A stretch of 64,000 nucleotides of DNA, taken from positions 379,336,179 to 379,400,178 of the forward strand of contig NC_081407.1 in NCBI RefSeq assembly GCF_030272615.1, given 5' to 3'. The DNA is from Cryptomeria japonica. Taxonomy: Eukaryota; Streptophyta; Pinopsida; Cupressales; Cupressaceae. The notes under the pieces were generated by a model, which worked only from the letters and a program-made list of their open reading frames with translations, was not told where the DNA came from and did not search any database. Positions 11,460 through 21,955 of the stretch are shown here, one piece after another. The position numbers and the translations under genes are program-made. How positions within the stretch are numbered: position 1 is the first letter of the stretch; each line of letters begins with the position of its first letter.

Positions 11460-12023
11460 TTAATCAAAATATTTCAAACCTAAATACAAGACTGGCGTTG
11501 TGCAGATGGGACAAGTATTGTGATCCTCAAGCCATGGCCAAATGCAGTGAGAATGAAATATATGTCGGATCATACAAGGAATCTCTCGAACACTTTCTCC
11601 GCGAATAAAATCATCCCTACAAACTCCACAGAAAAGTTCGTCATCAACATGAAAACCTGAAATTGTTACAATGGGCAGTGCCTCTACAAATTCTTTCGCC
11701 TTCCTTTCATTCTCTACTATCTTCACGATCTTTTTCCGAAGAGAATCGAAGGTATTGAAGACCCCACGTAACCACCGAATATCAGCAGGGAGTCGATCCT
11801 CGTGAACTTCAACCAGGAGAAATTCAGAATATAATGAATCGGGAATACTGTTAAGCCGTTGCAGACGACGAGGCAGAGCTTCACGTTCCATAAAACAATT
11901 TGCTTGCATAAATAACTTGGTGGCTTCGATACGTAAATCCCCCATGCGGCATTCCAGGCTTTTGCACCAATCGGCAACTTCCTTCTCCTTGCAACCCATA
12001 TTCTTCTCCTCCTGCATTTGCAT
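11460..12023 (-). CDS. RING-H2 finger protein (probable E3 ubiquitin ligase)
   Basis: An intact 187-codon frame on the minus strand. Residues 1-125 are mostly charged and probably helical, with no recognised domain. Residues 132-174 form a RING-H2 finger with ligands C132, C135, C150, H154, H157, C160, C171 and C174. The tryptophan of the WPWLE stretch that typically contacts an E2 is present, as is the CPIC end. The odd point is C150-x3-H154, where plant RING-H2 fingers normally have C-x-H, a two-residue expansion in the metal loop. RING-H2 proteins transfer ubiquitin from an E2 to substrates; the substrate here is unknown. A TATAAA lies only 18-24 bp upstream of the first ATG, so translation may really begin at the third residue (Met3) or at Met9. 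No introns are evident. Confidence 0.82.
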   Translation of the reverse strand: MQMQEEKNMGCKEKEVADWCKSLECRMGDLRIEATKLFMQANCFMEREALPRRLQRLNSIPDSLYSEFLLVEVHEDRLPADIRWLRGVFNTFDSLRKKIVKIVENERKAKEFVEALPIVTISGFHVDDELFCGVCRDDFIRGESVREIPCMIRHIFHSHCIWPWLEDHNTCPICTTPVLYLGLKYFD

Positions 12024-12040
12024 TTCTTCACTTCACTGTC

Positions 12041-12046
12041 TTTATA
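12041..12046 (-). promoter_or_regulatory. TATA-box candidate of the RING-H2 gene
   Basis: TATAAA on the minus strand, in the context GGTATAAAGACAG. Its closeness to the first ATG (12023) means a transcript starting about 25-35 bp downstream would begin near or after that ATG. Confidence 0.4.
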
Positions 12047-12059
12047 CCAAACGGTTTGG

Positions 12060-12699
12060 TTAGAAAATTAATAGTGAGAAGATTTTCAATTTAGTATGCA
12101 AATTTGTGGAATGGATTGCAGCCATCTAGAAATATGTAGTGAATGAAGCGTCAGGGTTAGTTTCATCTTGCACCCTCTCAAAAGAGACTAACCGTTGATC
12201 CAAATGGTATTTGATTTATGGATGATTTTCTATGGGTGATTATTTACGAAAAGCTCCTAAATTTAAAATTAACTATTATTAGTCCCTACCTTTATAGAGA
12301 GGAAACTAATGTTTTCACATCCACTTTTATCATCACTTGTTTGTTTTTCAAATAATAAAGGTGATTTCTAATGTTTGCTGGGTAGTGATTTTTATTTTTT
12401 ACATGTCAAAATTTAAATTTCTGATTGGCTTTTACAATTCCTACCCAGCTCAAAATTGTAATTTTCAATTTGTAAAATTTAATTGAAAAAATGGATCGAT
12501 AATATATGAGACGAGAAAAATCAATCCCATAAAAATCAATGCAAATGTGGGTTTTCTACTGCCATCCACTATTCATCCACTGTTTTGTCTGTTTGTCGTT
12601 CATGAGGGATTGTTGGTATGGGTTTTTAGAATTTTAGTTTCAATGACAATTTATGAAAGTTTACCATACATGTTAATTTGTATTTTTTGTTCATCTTAA
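12060..12699. other. AT-rich intergenic stretch
   Basis: It is the upstream flank of the RING gene and holds no supported feature. Confidence 0.4.
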
Positions 12700-12724
12700 A
12701 TTTTTGTTACTATTGCAATTTGTA

Positions 12725-13085
12725 GATCTGGAATATATTTTCCTAAATGCCACGATTGAGTTAGGGCACTCAACATTAAAGAGATACATCAAACACCCTC
12801 ATCTTGGCATTTTACTTCCTATGGCTAGCGTTGCTATAACTATTGTTTTTTCTTTCCTATTGGTTGGGTTTCTTTTGTGGAATGCCAAAGACAATCGAAG
12901 AAAATCATAGAAGAGGATGTGTCGACTTCACTCAAAACATTCATATACAAAGAGTTGTGAATTACAACCCAGAATTTCAAGCACAATCTTGGGAGTGGAT
13001 CATTCTGCTCTATGTTCAATAAAACTCTACAAGACATGCTTGTGGGGGTATTTCATTGAAACCCTACAAAAGTTGCAAAGTCTTG
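12725..13085 (+). pseudogene. Receptor-like kinase fragment: membrane span plus ATP loop (pseudogene)
   Basis: Plus-strand translation starts with an extracellular-end motif (FLNATIELGHST, compare FIRIGASQL in the gene at 59072). A hydrophobic membrane span follows (GILLPMASVAITIVFSFLLV). After a frame change at about 12905 comes the juxtamembrane and kinase start: LKTFIYKEL, a stop, then ITTQNFKHNLGSGSFCSMF. This is the F-YK-L--AT-NF---LG-G-FG-VF pattern of plant receptor-like kinases, with the third glycine of the ATP loop changed to Cys. The homology fades after LQDMLVGVF, before the catalytic Lys. It is a decayed piece of a lectin receptor kinase related to the one at 59 kb. The LINE-like copy B lies about 100 bp downstream. 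Confidence 0.75.
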
Positions 13086-13163
13086 TTTATAATTTGTCTT
13101 TCTTTGGAGTAAAGTTGGATAATAGGCTAGTTTAACTTTAAAATATATTATAATTCTCAACCT

Positions 13164-13178
13164 TGGAAAATTTATGTT
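13164..13178. repeat. 15-bp target-site duplication of copy B, left
   Basis: TGGAAAATTTATGTT here and exactly again at 13494-13508. Confidence 0.75.
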
Positions 13179-13493
13179 TTTGATTAAGCAAAAATAGGTT
13201 TTGAGGGGACCCGAAACCCCATACATCATATCCAAAGATAGATCAATAAAGTACCTAGACCAAAATTAATAACATAAAAACAAAACAAGCTGCAAGAGAG
13301 AAGAACAACATAAACACAGTAGCCAATGGAAAAGACAGGAAAAAAAATGGCGAGATACTGGCAAAAAAGCAACAAAAAACAACCACCCAGGTACATGAGA
13401 ATATTGAGACTATTAGTAGCCTTTGTCTCCAGCATTAACATGGTCTTTGCAGCTTCCTTGAGGTCAAGAAGATCTTGAGGCATAGGAACCTAC
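13179..13493 (-). mobile_element. 5'-truncated LINE-mobilised repeat (copy B)
   Basis: A 315-bp insertion on the minus strand flanked by a 15-bp exact duplication. Reading the minus strand it starts inside a coding end (MPQDLLDLKEAAKTMLMLE, helical and coiled-coil-like), passes a T-rich tail and finishes GGTTTCGGGTCCCCTC...TAATCAAAA. The 3' end matches in kind that of copy A (10180-10218). Confidence 0.7.
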
Positions 13494-13508
13494 TGGAAAA
13501 TTTATGTT
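13494..13508. repeat. 15-bp target-site duplication of copy B, right
   Basis: Exact match to 13164-13178. Confidence 0.75.
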
Positions 13509-13829
13509 ATGGATGTGTAAAATGAATGATTTTTACTTTAAAAATGATTGAATCCCTAAAAAAATTTGAAAAATTTCCTTTTTAGGAAGGAATGGAAAAC
13601 ATGGAAAATTTATATCACAAATGTGGCAAATGAAGAATTTATAGTTTAAAATTGATTGAAGCCCTAAAAATTTTTATAGAAGACATGTGAATTTGGTAAA
13701 ATATTTATCTCAACTTATTGCAAATACAAAAAAATTCTACACAGAATTGACTCCTTTTCAATGCAGATGCAAAACAAATGATTTTTGCATGACAATTGAT
13801 TGGAACCTTACTTAAAATTGTTGAGCACA

Positions 13830-14560
13830 TACTGGATGCTGAGACTAGGGTGGGGTTGAATCAACATAAAATAAAATTTTGGACTTCAATCTTTCATTAA
13901 CCAAACCATTCTAGAAAAATGAAGACATCACAGAACATTCATATCAATCACACATGAACACCAGAATTCATACATGAAAAACCCAAACTAGGAAAAACCA
14001 CGGTGAGGGCAAAATTAGAAAATCATTCCACTATATGGAAATGTTGTACAAAAGAGAGAGATCATTGCTTCAGACTTGTAGACCAAGGCTAACTACTCCT
14101 GGGGAAAGATACAAAAGAGGGCTTGCAAACCTAAAGCTAAAGTTATAACAAGGCAAGATACATATTTATAACTTTTAAGAAAAGAACTATCTGAATAAAA
14201 GAATCTTGATATATTGATTACAGTCATTGTTAAAGAACAATCGCTTACCTTACTGAAATATTCAGACCACCCGACCTTCTGGATCACTACATCCACATCC
14301 ACTATCACTTCTACATTGCAATACCATCTAACATAGCAAATGAAATCAAAATCCTTACATCAAAATGCACATACTTACTCCTGAATTACACATACATATC
14401 TCATATATTCATCATCATCCAACTTACATCTCTCTCATCTATTCTTTTCAAAAAACCATCAAGTATATATACCAAACCGGAATGAAAACATCTTCACCAA
14501 GTGGGCCAAAAGATAGATTGTAAAGTGTACACAAATTTCCAACCCAAGATATACAACTAG
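13830..14560 (-). repeat. copia-like LTR fragment (minus)
   Basis: On the minus strand it contains the CACCGTGGTTTTTCC...GTTTGGGTTTT run that is common near the end of plant Ty1/copia LTRs, followed by GTGTTCATGTGTG and a TCAGCATCCAG...CTCAACA end. No intact priming site or coding region adjoins it, so it is a solo or broken LTR. Assignment to copia rests on the remembered motif only. Confidence 0.45.
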
Positions 14561-15820
14561 ATTTAAAAATATTAAACATGGTGATGGTTTAGTATTAGTT
14601 GGTTTGTGCTGGCTAAATTGAATGAGATAGTATGAAAGAAATGGATAGAAATGATGTTGGTACTCGTATGTTTCTCTCCTATGCTCTGAACTATAGTTCC
14701 TAAATTTTCTAGAACTATTTGTTGACTAGAGTGGATATTTGGGATGGTAAGTGGCTATTTGGAATTGATGTCAAACTTGTTGGTTTAGAAGAGATACTTA
14801 ACCTTTCTCTAGCCCTGAAGATGGTTCTAAAATGGGTAGTTAATGTAAGTTGGTGCAAAATACATGTGGTTGTATGGAGTATTTGTATATATGTGTGCAT
14901 GGATATTTTTGGTAATAGATTATGGTCTATTGTGATATTTTCAGAGCTATGTTGGTGTTCTGTGGAGACCTATTTGACATTTCGGTTATGGCTAATTGTT
15001 CTAGTGAGTAGTCTTTCATGTAGTTTGGTCTGGTATGTGGCAGATATGCATTAGATAATTATGTGGTTCAAAGAAATGTTAATGGATGTACATTCTCATT
15101 ATATCTCATTTTAAAAAAGGATGCATGATCTTCAATTGGATTTAATTAAGTCTAAGTTTGAATTGATACATTTGTAGTACAGTGGTGTGGAGAAATGTGT
15201 TGCATTTCTTAGGTCATGATTGGTGAAATGTAAATGATTGGTTCAAGTTTCCTAATATTTTATGTTGCTTATTTGGATGTCCACAAGTTTTGTTGGTGGT
15301 TTGGATTGAAGTTTAAGTTTTTTGTACATGCATAAGTTAATTGTTGTATCTTTTGAGGCTGACTCATGTGTCTTTGGTTAGTGTAGTATCATGTAGATGC
15401 ATGAAATCCATATTTGGAGTATTTGGAAGGTGTTCCAACATGGTGTGACCCTTCACACATTTCATTTTCCTTTTGAATTTGTGTTGAAGAGTGTTTTTGG
15501 ATTGATGGTTTGTATGAACACGTTACATCTTATTAGGTTGACCTAATGGAAGGGTCAAACTGATTATGTTGATGGATGAATAAGTAGACCATGTTATGTG
15601 AAGTCATTGTCAAGTGGTGAAAAGGTTCAGATATACAATGGAGTAGTGATGAAGATAATTTTTTATGTGTATTGAATTGTTAATTATTACCAACATTTTG
15701 GTACATGTTTTTTCTACAATTTATTATTGTTGATATCATTGTATTAGAAGAATTATATCTTGCCTTGAATAAGTGATCTTTAATGTGTACAATTAATTAC
15801 TATATATTATCCTAAGGTTG
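14561..15820. other. Non-coding stretch
   Basis: No supported gene. A 111-codon frame at 14719-15054 is Trp-, Val- and Leu-rich and has no known domain; it is probably chance. Confidence 0.4.
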
Positions 15821-15824
15821 TGTA

Positions 15825-16015
15825 TCTCAGCTTACAAGTCATCTTCTAGAGCAGTGAGCTCCCTAGCCTTTGGCCTAAACTTTGTATTCAGTTTTTTATA
15901 TATTGTGAGTTTCATTCTCACCATGGTTTTTCCTAGTTTGGGTTTTCTAGGTAAAAATATTGATGTTCATGTGTGTTTGGTTTAGTGATTTCAAATTATT
16001 TACTTTCATGCATAT
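15825..16015 (+). repeat. copia-like LTR fragment (plus)
   Basis: It carries CTCACCATGGTTTTTCC, TAGTTTGGGTTTTC and GTTCATGTGTGTTTG in the same order as the minus-strand fragment at 13.9-14.0 kb. The two are thus inverted relatives. Confidence 0.45.
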
Positions 16016-17190
16016 AATTGATGAAATGAATGATAAAGTAAGTAGTTAAATTTGATCAATTTTAGAGCAGACAAGAAATTGAATAATTTATTTTAATATA
16101 ATTAAAATATTAATTCAATAAATAAAGTATAATGTGTTTGTTGTATCAAATTCTTATTTTGAACTAAATATGAGAAATTTGGACATAGCAGTATATCTTT
16201 CAATGTGCTAATTATTTAAAAAAAATTATGAGAAAAAGTTGGGTACAAATCACCACCATTGATATTGTTATATTTGTAATTTCTTCCTATTTATCATTAT
16301 AAATAATTTGGATGTCTTATTTTTAGTGTTACACATATCATGTTTACAGTTGACATTATTGTTTTATATTGATCGTGATATTTATGGACTATTATGATCA
16401 TGAAACCATATTTGATGATCTAAATATGCTTATGTTATATGTGAGATTCATATTTGTTGTGGTGATTTGATGGTATTTTGTTATGTGATAACTTCATTTT
16501 ATGGTTATAATTGATATGATGATTATGATAGTGCTTGATTCTCATGAGTGTCTTCTACTATGGTTGTATTTGGGATGATGTCGTACCACTCATTCATGAG
16601 GATTGACCCATGCTCATTAGCCCATTGTTCTAATCTTTGAATCATCCATTCTTTAGTAGACAAATCTATCAGCAAAGAAAATATAATTCTCCAAAGAAAT
16701 ATAATTTTCCAACGCATCGTTGAGGTAAGTTCTTATATTTCTTATATATTTTTACATAACGGCTATAATGAAGGGAATTAAGTATGTATGTATATGTATG
16801 TGTGTGTGTGTGTGACTTTTCATACCCTTTTATTAAAGTCTTACTTTAGAATTCTTCTGTGATTTATCTCTACCGTAATACTTTATACTCCATGGATTTT
16901 AATACTTTGCATATATGTTACTTCTATATAATTTTAGAAAAATAAAAGTTATAAATTAATATAATTAATTAAATTAGTATATTAAAATTAAAAATAAAAT
17001 AGATAATGCAATTAATATATTTATTTTAACAAATTATGTAATTAAAATTAGAGATATCATTAAGATTTTATTAAAATAAAATATGAGCTTTGAAACGATA
17101 TATCAAAATATTTTAAATTATTTTTATGTTAATTTATTTAAAATTGTTCAAAATTTATTTGTACATTATTTTTTGTTTTTAATAAAAGTG
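16016..17190. other. AT-rich non-coding stretch
   Basis: No gene seen. It includes a short (TG)n at about 16799-16814. Confidence 0.5.
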
Positions 17191-17214
17191 GAGAACCACT
17201 AATTTTATTAATTA

Positions 17215-18060
17215 TAATTTTTTACAAACCTGGTTCATAGAGCACCAATAGGAAAGAACCAGGCAAAGAAAACCTTTGATCTTGCTCATAAAAATACCAC
17301 CATTGGGTGGATATAGCATATATAACTACATGAAAAAGGGAGATTTCAACCCTCCAACCCATGCCCAACCTATCCAAAAAAGCTCATAATCCAAACCCGA
17401 GTACAATATGAGAACCCAATCCATCTAAAGCTTGGGAGCCAATTACAAAATTCACCTGCCAAAAAACTCAAAAGAAGGCCAAGCATGCAACCATCAAGGA
17501 TGAAGAAACCAGATGCTTGGACCCACATTTGGAGGAGGCAAAATCACCTCATACTAAGAATCAATCAAAACCTAGTCATCTGGAGCAATCACCTGCAAAG
17601 GTTCCACCATGCTTGGAAGGGACATAACTGCATTCATAGACTCAAGAAGAAAGTGTAAACTTGAAAAAATATTTATAGTAGTAGCCAAGGTAACCAATGA
17701 CACATGGTCCAAGAAGACTTCAAGAGAAAGCACAGTATCATCATAGTTATCAGAAAGCAAACTTCCTCTCAATACGGAAAGTAATTCACAATGCCAACCA
17801 TTAGATAATAATTGATGCTGAGATAAAAAGTCACCATCAGGAAAATCACCAAGTTCAAAATGATAAGAAGATAGAGCATTATCCAAATAAAAAATAGAAT
17901 AAAAAGAGGATTGTAAGTATGCATCCGATAATTCCTTAACCAAAGAAGCATCCATGAGCATATCCATAAAAATAGTAACAAGCCAAGAAGCCACTTCAGC
18001 AAGGAAAACATTAGCATTTTCCACTAGCCACCTCTAGCCCACCACCTTACGAATAGAAAA
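17215..18060 (-). mobile_element. Probable LINE-like 3' segment (minus), unidentified
   Basis: On the minus strand a 150-codon frame (18024 down to 17572) leads into a GC-richer tail with GGGCATGGGTTGG and ends GGTTTGTAAAAAA. This resembles the 3' end of a polyadenylated insertion. The encoded protein (Leu-, Ser- and Asp-rich) has no motif I recognise, and no clear target duplication was found. It abuts and seems to interrupt the kelch fragment to its right. Confidence 0.35.
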
Positions 18061-18068
18061 AGAAAACT

Positions 18069-18490
18069 CTAAAGAATGAAACTTAATGGAGGAAGAAGAT
18101 CCCAATTGTCTTTGTCTATGTCATAAACTACTACAATATCTCTAGCAACATACACACTTCCTTGAGCAGATGCACATCCAACTATCCTAGAGCAGTGTCC
18201 TATTATTGGCATTTCCTTGCCTGCATGCCAATGATTAAAGAAAAAATCATAGACCAGTGGAGCTTCAGCTCTTGTATTATCACTCATGAAACCAATCAAC
18301 ACAAGTTTTCTTCTCCAACAAACCAAACGAGTATAGGATGCAAGTATAAAGCCAATAGGTATAGGAGGAATCTTGTACGAAGAATCTCGTACAGGGTCAT
18401 ACATTATTACACAATCACGAAAGAGCAAACATACGAGCTTTTCAGACAACCCAAATCACGCCGCGAATTCAACATTTCTCGTTGCCTTCG
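18069..18490 (-). pseudogene. F-box/kelch-type protein fragment (pseudogene)
   Basis: Minus-strand translation shows SEKLVCLLFRDCVIMYDPV, then WRRKLVLIGFMSD, then LVYDFFFNHWHAGKEMP, then GSVYVARDIVVVYDIDKDNW and DLLPPL. This is the two-repeat kelch pattern (KLVxIGG, VYDFxxNxWxxGxxMP, GxVYVAGG, VYDxxxDxWxxLPP) of plant F-box/kelch proteins, which recruit substrates to SCF ubiquitin ligases. The diagnostic Gly-Gly pairs are lost. The open frame begins at a TTG, not an ATG. Upstream, RRDLGLSEK can be read only by crossing a 1-bp shift at about 18450. No F-box is visible, and the 3' part stops at about 18085, where unrelated sequence begins. Confidence 0.7.
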
Positions 18491-18528
18491 ATTTTCCTAG
18501 CGGTTTTCCGTGATAGTTCATCTAACGT

Positions 18529-18640
18529 GTGTTTATCCTGTAATCGTGTCAGGGCCTTTCGATTCCACCTATGCTTGACGTTAGGTTTTATCCTGTAACC
18601 GTATGATGGACCTCCGATTCCAGTTGTGGTGGACATTGTT
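18529..18640. repeat. Diverged tandem duplication of about 56 bp
   Basis: GTTTATCCTGTAATCGTGTCA and GTTTTATCCTGTAACCGTATG each start a unit, both continuing through a CGATTCCA segment. Upstream of the kelch piece; function unknown. Confidence 0.4.
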
Positions 18641-18669
18641 GTGCCTGCCTGCATGCGGGTTATCATCCC

Positions 18670-19050
18670 AATCCCACCTTATTATTTACTTACTTTCTCG
18701 GCAAATGTATCTAATCTATTCTTCTTGGACAGGCAACTATCTACCCCTTCGTCTTCTTTACCTCATCACTGGTAGGCATCCATCGTGCGTATCCATCCGG
18801 AGGTGTATAGGATAGGATTTTACAGGGAAAAGAGTATTTTGCAATGGAGTTAAAGAGTTTTATAAATGTTTTGATCAGTGTTAAACACAACAGCAATTTG
18901 GAATAGGTAGGGTGATGTTTATAATCATTCTTTATATGGATCGGTGAGATATGCTTGATTATATTATACCAGTTCAAGTAAATTTTAAAGGATATATGAC
19001 TCCATTTACTCTGAACTCTGGTTTCTTGTGAGCATAATTGCGAATTGCAG
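18670..19050. other. Non-coding stretch ending in a splice-acceptor-like site
   Basis: No ORF supported. It ends AATTGCAG directly before the coding-like exon at 19051. Confidence 0.35.
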
Positions 19051-19131
19051 TCAACTTACCTAGGTTATTGCAGTGATTCCATTGAAGACATAGTGGAGAC
19101 GACTATTGAATCACTGCCTTTGGATATCTTG
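19051..19131 (+). pseudogene. Coding-like exon, possible F-box start
   Basis: An 81-bp, 27-codon stretch is open in one frame and bounded by AATTGCAG| and |GTAAGT, a good acceptor and donor. The translation ends IESLPLDIL, which resembles the first helix of an F-box (LPxDIL), preceded by an acidic DSIEDIVETT. No downstream exon continuing an F-box was found, so this is an orphan exon of a gene or gene fragment. Confidence in an exon is moderate; confidence in the F-box identity is low. Confidence 0.4.
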
Positions 19132-19327
19132 GTAAGTTAATGCACTTTACAACTCTTTGTCTTGTTTATTAGAGAACCCACTGTCTGTTTAGATTTTTAA
19201 TGGTGAATTACTTTTTGCAGAGGTTTTCTTTTAATTGGTTTCTGATGCATTGGGTTCCATTGTGTGCATGATAGGGTTTTCATCCTTCATATAGGCATTT
19301 TCATAATTAGCCTAAATTTGTAAGCAG

Positions 19328-19351
19328 GGTGTGTCTGAATTTCTGAAACGA
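19328..19351 (+). other. Candidate 24-bp micro-exon
   Basis: AAGCAG| then eight open codons (GVSEFLKR) then |GTAAGT, about 200 bp downstream of the exon at 19051-19131 and in compatible phase. Short enough to be chance. Confidence 0.2.
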
Positions 19352-21356
19352 GTAAGTTCTTAACCTACACTTTGTAAAATTATTGAAAATCAAAATGTCG
19401 AAGGCTCTTTGTATTCTTTAAAAGTTAGCTTAATTAGTTATTTCATTATGTTGATGTGACTTCAAAGGAGTTCTACAGTTTTTTAAATTTGGTTATATGT
19501 ATTAGACAATAAATTATGAAAGGTTGAAATTGGTTTATATTGAATATGCTCATTTTAATCTGTAGGTTGACTGTATTTTCTTATTTGAAATAAGATTTAC
19601 TTTGTTGTGCATGAAACTTTGTGTTGAATTGGTAACAAAGAGTCTAATGTCGACGTTGCCTTGGGCTTAGCATAGCCAATGGATTTGCCTTGGCTCTTCA
19701 CTAGAAGGACTACTCATTATGCATCCTTTTGTCTCGACTCTGGTTTCCCTATCGGGTACTCATTTGTGCACCTACGACTAAACTACTTGCCCTTTCATGG
19801 TAGGTTTTCCCTTGGAAATTTGTATTATTGCCTTGCAACATTTTGATTGTTCTAAATTGAAACTAGTGAGTACATTAAGGTGAGGTGCATATCTCTTACT
19901 GATCTTATATATTTGTGCAATTGTGTTTTTGCATTTTATAAATCCTTCTCCAACTTTTGTGTTGTCAAACTTCTGCTGAAAGGTATAATTTTAGATTAAA
20001 TTAAAACCATAGCTTAAACCTTTGATAGCCCATTACAATTTCTTTACCCATCATACTGATGCTGAAAACCCCATTTTTGAGTGGTGAATCTCTCTCTCCA
20101 ATTTGTAGAATAGGTTTCCTCTACCTCGTAGCCTTTCCTGAAAATATATTTTCTTATTGTCCCATGTATTTGCTTATTTTCCAGATAGTTTAATGATAAT
20201 GAAACGGTGAGGCATTTCACTCAATCAAAATAAAAAAATTACGCCACTTGAGAAATCTGGGCTTTGACATTGGCCCCTCTTTTATCCATATTTCACTTCT
20301 TGTGTGCACATATGAATGATATTGCATTTTTCATTTTGTTTCCTGGTTATTGTTCAAACCTTTTAATCTTGCTTTTTTTGTAGTATCCTTACAACACCTC
20401 CCTTGTGAATGAGGTTGCATTACAAGATTCAATACCAAGCTCTACTCTTGTTTGATTGTGCCTTCTCTTGGATTTTTTTGTTTAACATCATGCCCTCTCT
20501 CTTCTACTATGGTAGAAATTCTTTGGTTCATGAAGCATGCTTGTGGCCATCAGTCAATGTTCAAAATTATAGTCATGCCTTGAAGAGTTTTCATAATTAT
20601 TTGACCCATTATTTCTCCCATTATTAATGTGGTAATTTATGATGGTGAAGTAAAGAATGCAAACGTGGGCTGTGAATTTGATATGGGTATGGCCTGTGCT
20701 TGACTCTGTATGATCAGATTCCCTTATTGAGAGACTATTGATATTACCTTTTTCCTTTAGTAAACTCAAAGTAGATACTATATTGACTTGGATACTAGAC
20801 TATTCCCCAAGTAGGTTTATCATATATCATTGCTATGAATATTACTGCAAATTAGTATAAATATCACTTCTATCTATAGAAGGATTTCCATGAATCAAGG
20901 GAATAAGATTCATGACTACAATGAGTAAATGAGTACTAAACTTTGTATTTAGCATAGTCATTCACTTTCTTGACTTGTTTCCATCATATTCACATCGAAG
21001 GTATACATTAATAGGCTGACTTCATAAACTACTACCAGGAACATTAGTTAGAAGGGATGTTATAGGGATGACTTTTACGTAGATGACCAAAACGAGTCAG
21101 GTAAGTTGAAACTTGAAATAAAATAATAAAAGTTGTCCATATCCAGAATATTTGCTTGAAGCTTATCAAAAACTGTTTTGGTAGCATTCTAATAGAAGCC
21201 CTAGAAAATGCTATTAATAAGTAATATAGTGGAATATAGAAAAAGATGAAGTGCATGGGAAAAAGTCAGTGTTTTTTGTTAAGGGAAAGACGAGATATAT
21301 TAGCATTGTCCTCTAAGTAGGTGCACTGGCTTTTAAACATTAATTCAGTTCAGAAT
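19352..21356. other. Non-coding stretch, intron-like or intergenic
   Basis: No protein domain seen on either strand. Part of it (about 21010-21245) is similar to pieces at 22720-22805 and 23140-23400 (shared AGAAGGGATGTTATAGGGATGA and TGGTAGCATTCTAATAGAAG), showing local duplications. Confidence 0.45.
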
Positions 21357-21955
21357 GAGCCAAGCATATGTGGCCTTCTTGGGCCATCTCATCCAAAGTT
21401 ATTTGGTGAAAGCTTTTAATGCTTAGAAAAGTACTTAAATAATTTGAATCAAAAGTTGTGAGCAGACTGTACACTGAGATACAATAGTCATTAATTTTTT
21501 CACCAAATAAGAAAGCATGATGCTATAGGCTACATGTTATACTTAGTATATAATTTAGTTCTAAAGTCATTTGAAACACAAACTAATAACTAATCTAGTT
21601 CTACTGAATTCTACTTTTTAAATTTGTAAAATTAAATTTTGAGCGATCCAAGAATATGTGGCCTTCTGTGTGCCTCTACACTCTACACTCGGGCCATCTC
21701 ATCCAAAGTTATTTGGTGAAAGCTTTTATGCTTAGTAAAGTACTTGAACAATTTGAATCACAAGTTGTGTGCAGATTGTACACTGAGATATAGTAGCCAT
21801 TAAATGTTTCACCAAATAAGCAAGAAAGATGCTATAGGCTATATGCTATACTTAGTATTCAATATAGGTCTATAGTCATTTGAAACACAAACTAATAACT
21901 AGCTTAGTTCTACTCAATTTTAGTTTTTAACTGTGTAAAATTAAACTTACGCTAA
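21357..21955. repeat. Tandem duplication, two units of about 284 and 315 bp
   Basis: Unit 1 (21357-21640) and unit 2 (21641-21955) align throughout. Shared strings include GGGCCATCTCATCCAAAG, TTATTTGGTGAAAGCTTTTA and CATTTGAAACACAAACTAAT. Unit 2 carries an insertion containing CTCTACACTCTACACTC. Confidence 0.85.

Noticed and set aside
18069-18449. Treating the kelch frame as an intact gene
   Set aside because: It has no ATG start, lacks the kelch Gly-Gly pairs, needs a 1-bp shift to extend upstream and is cut at its 3' side.
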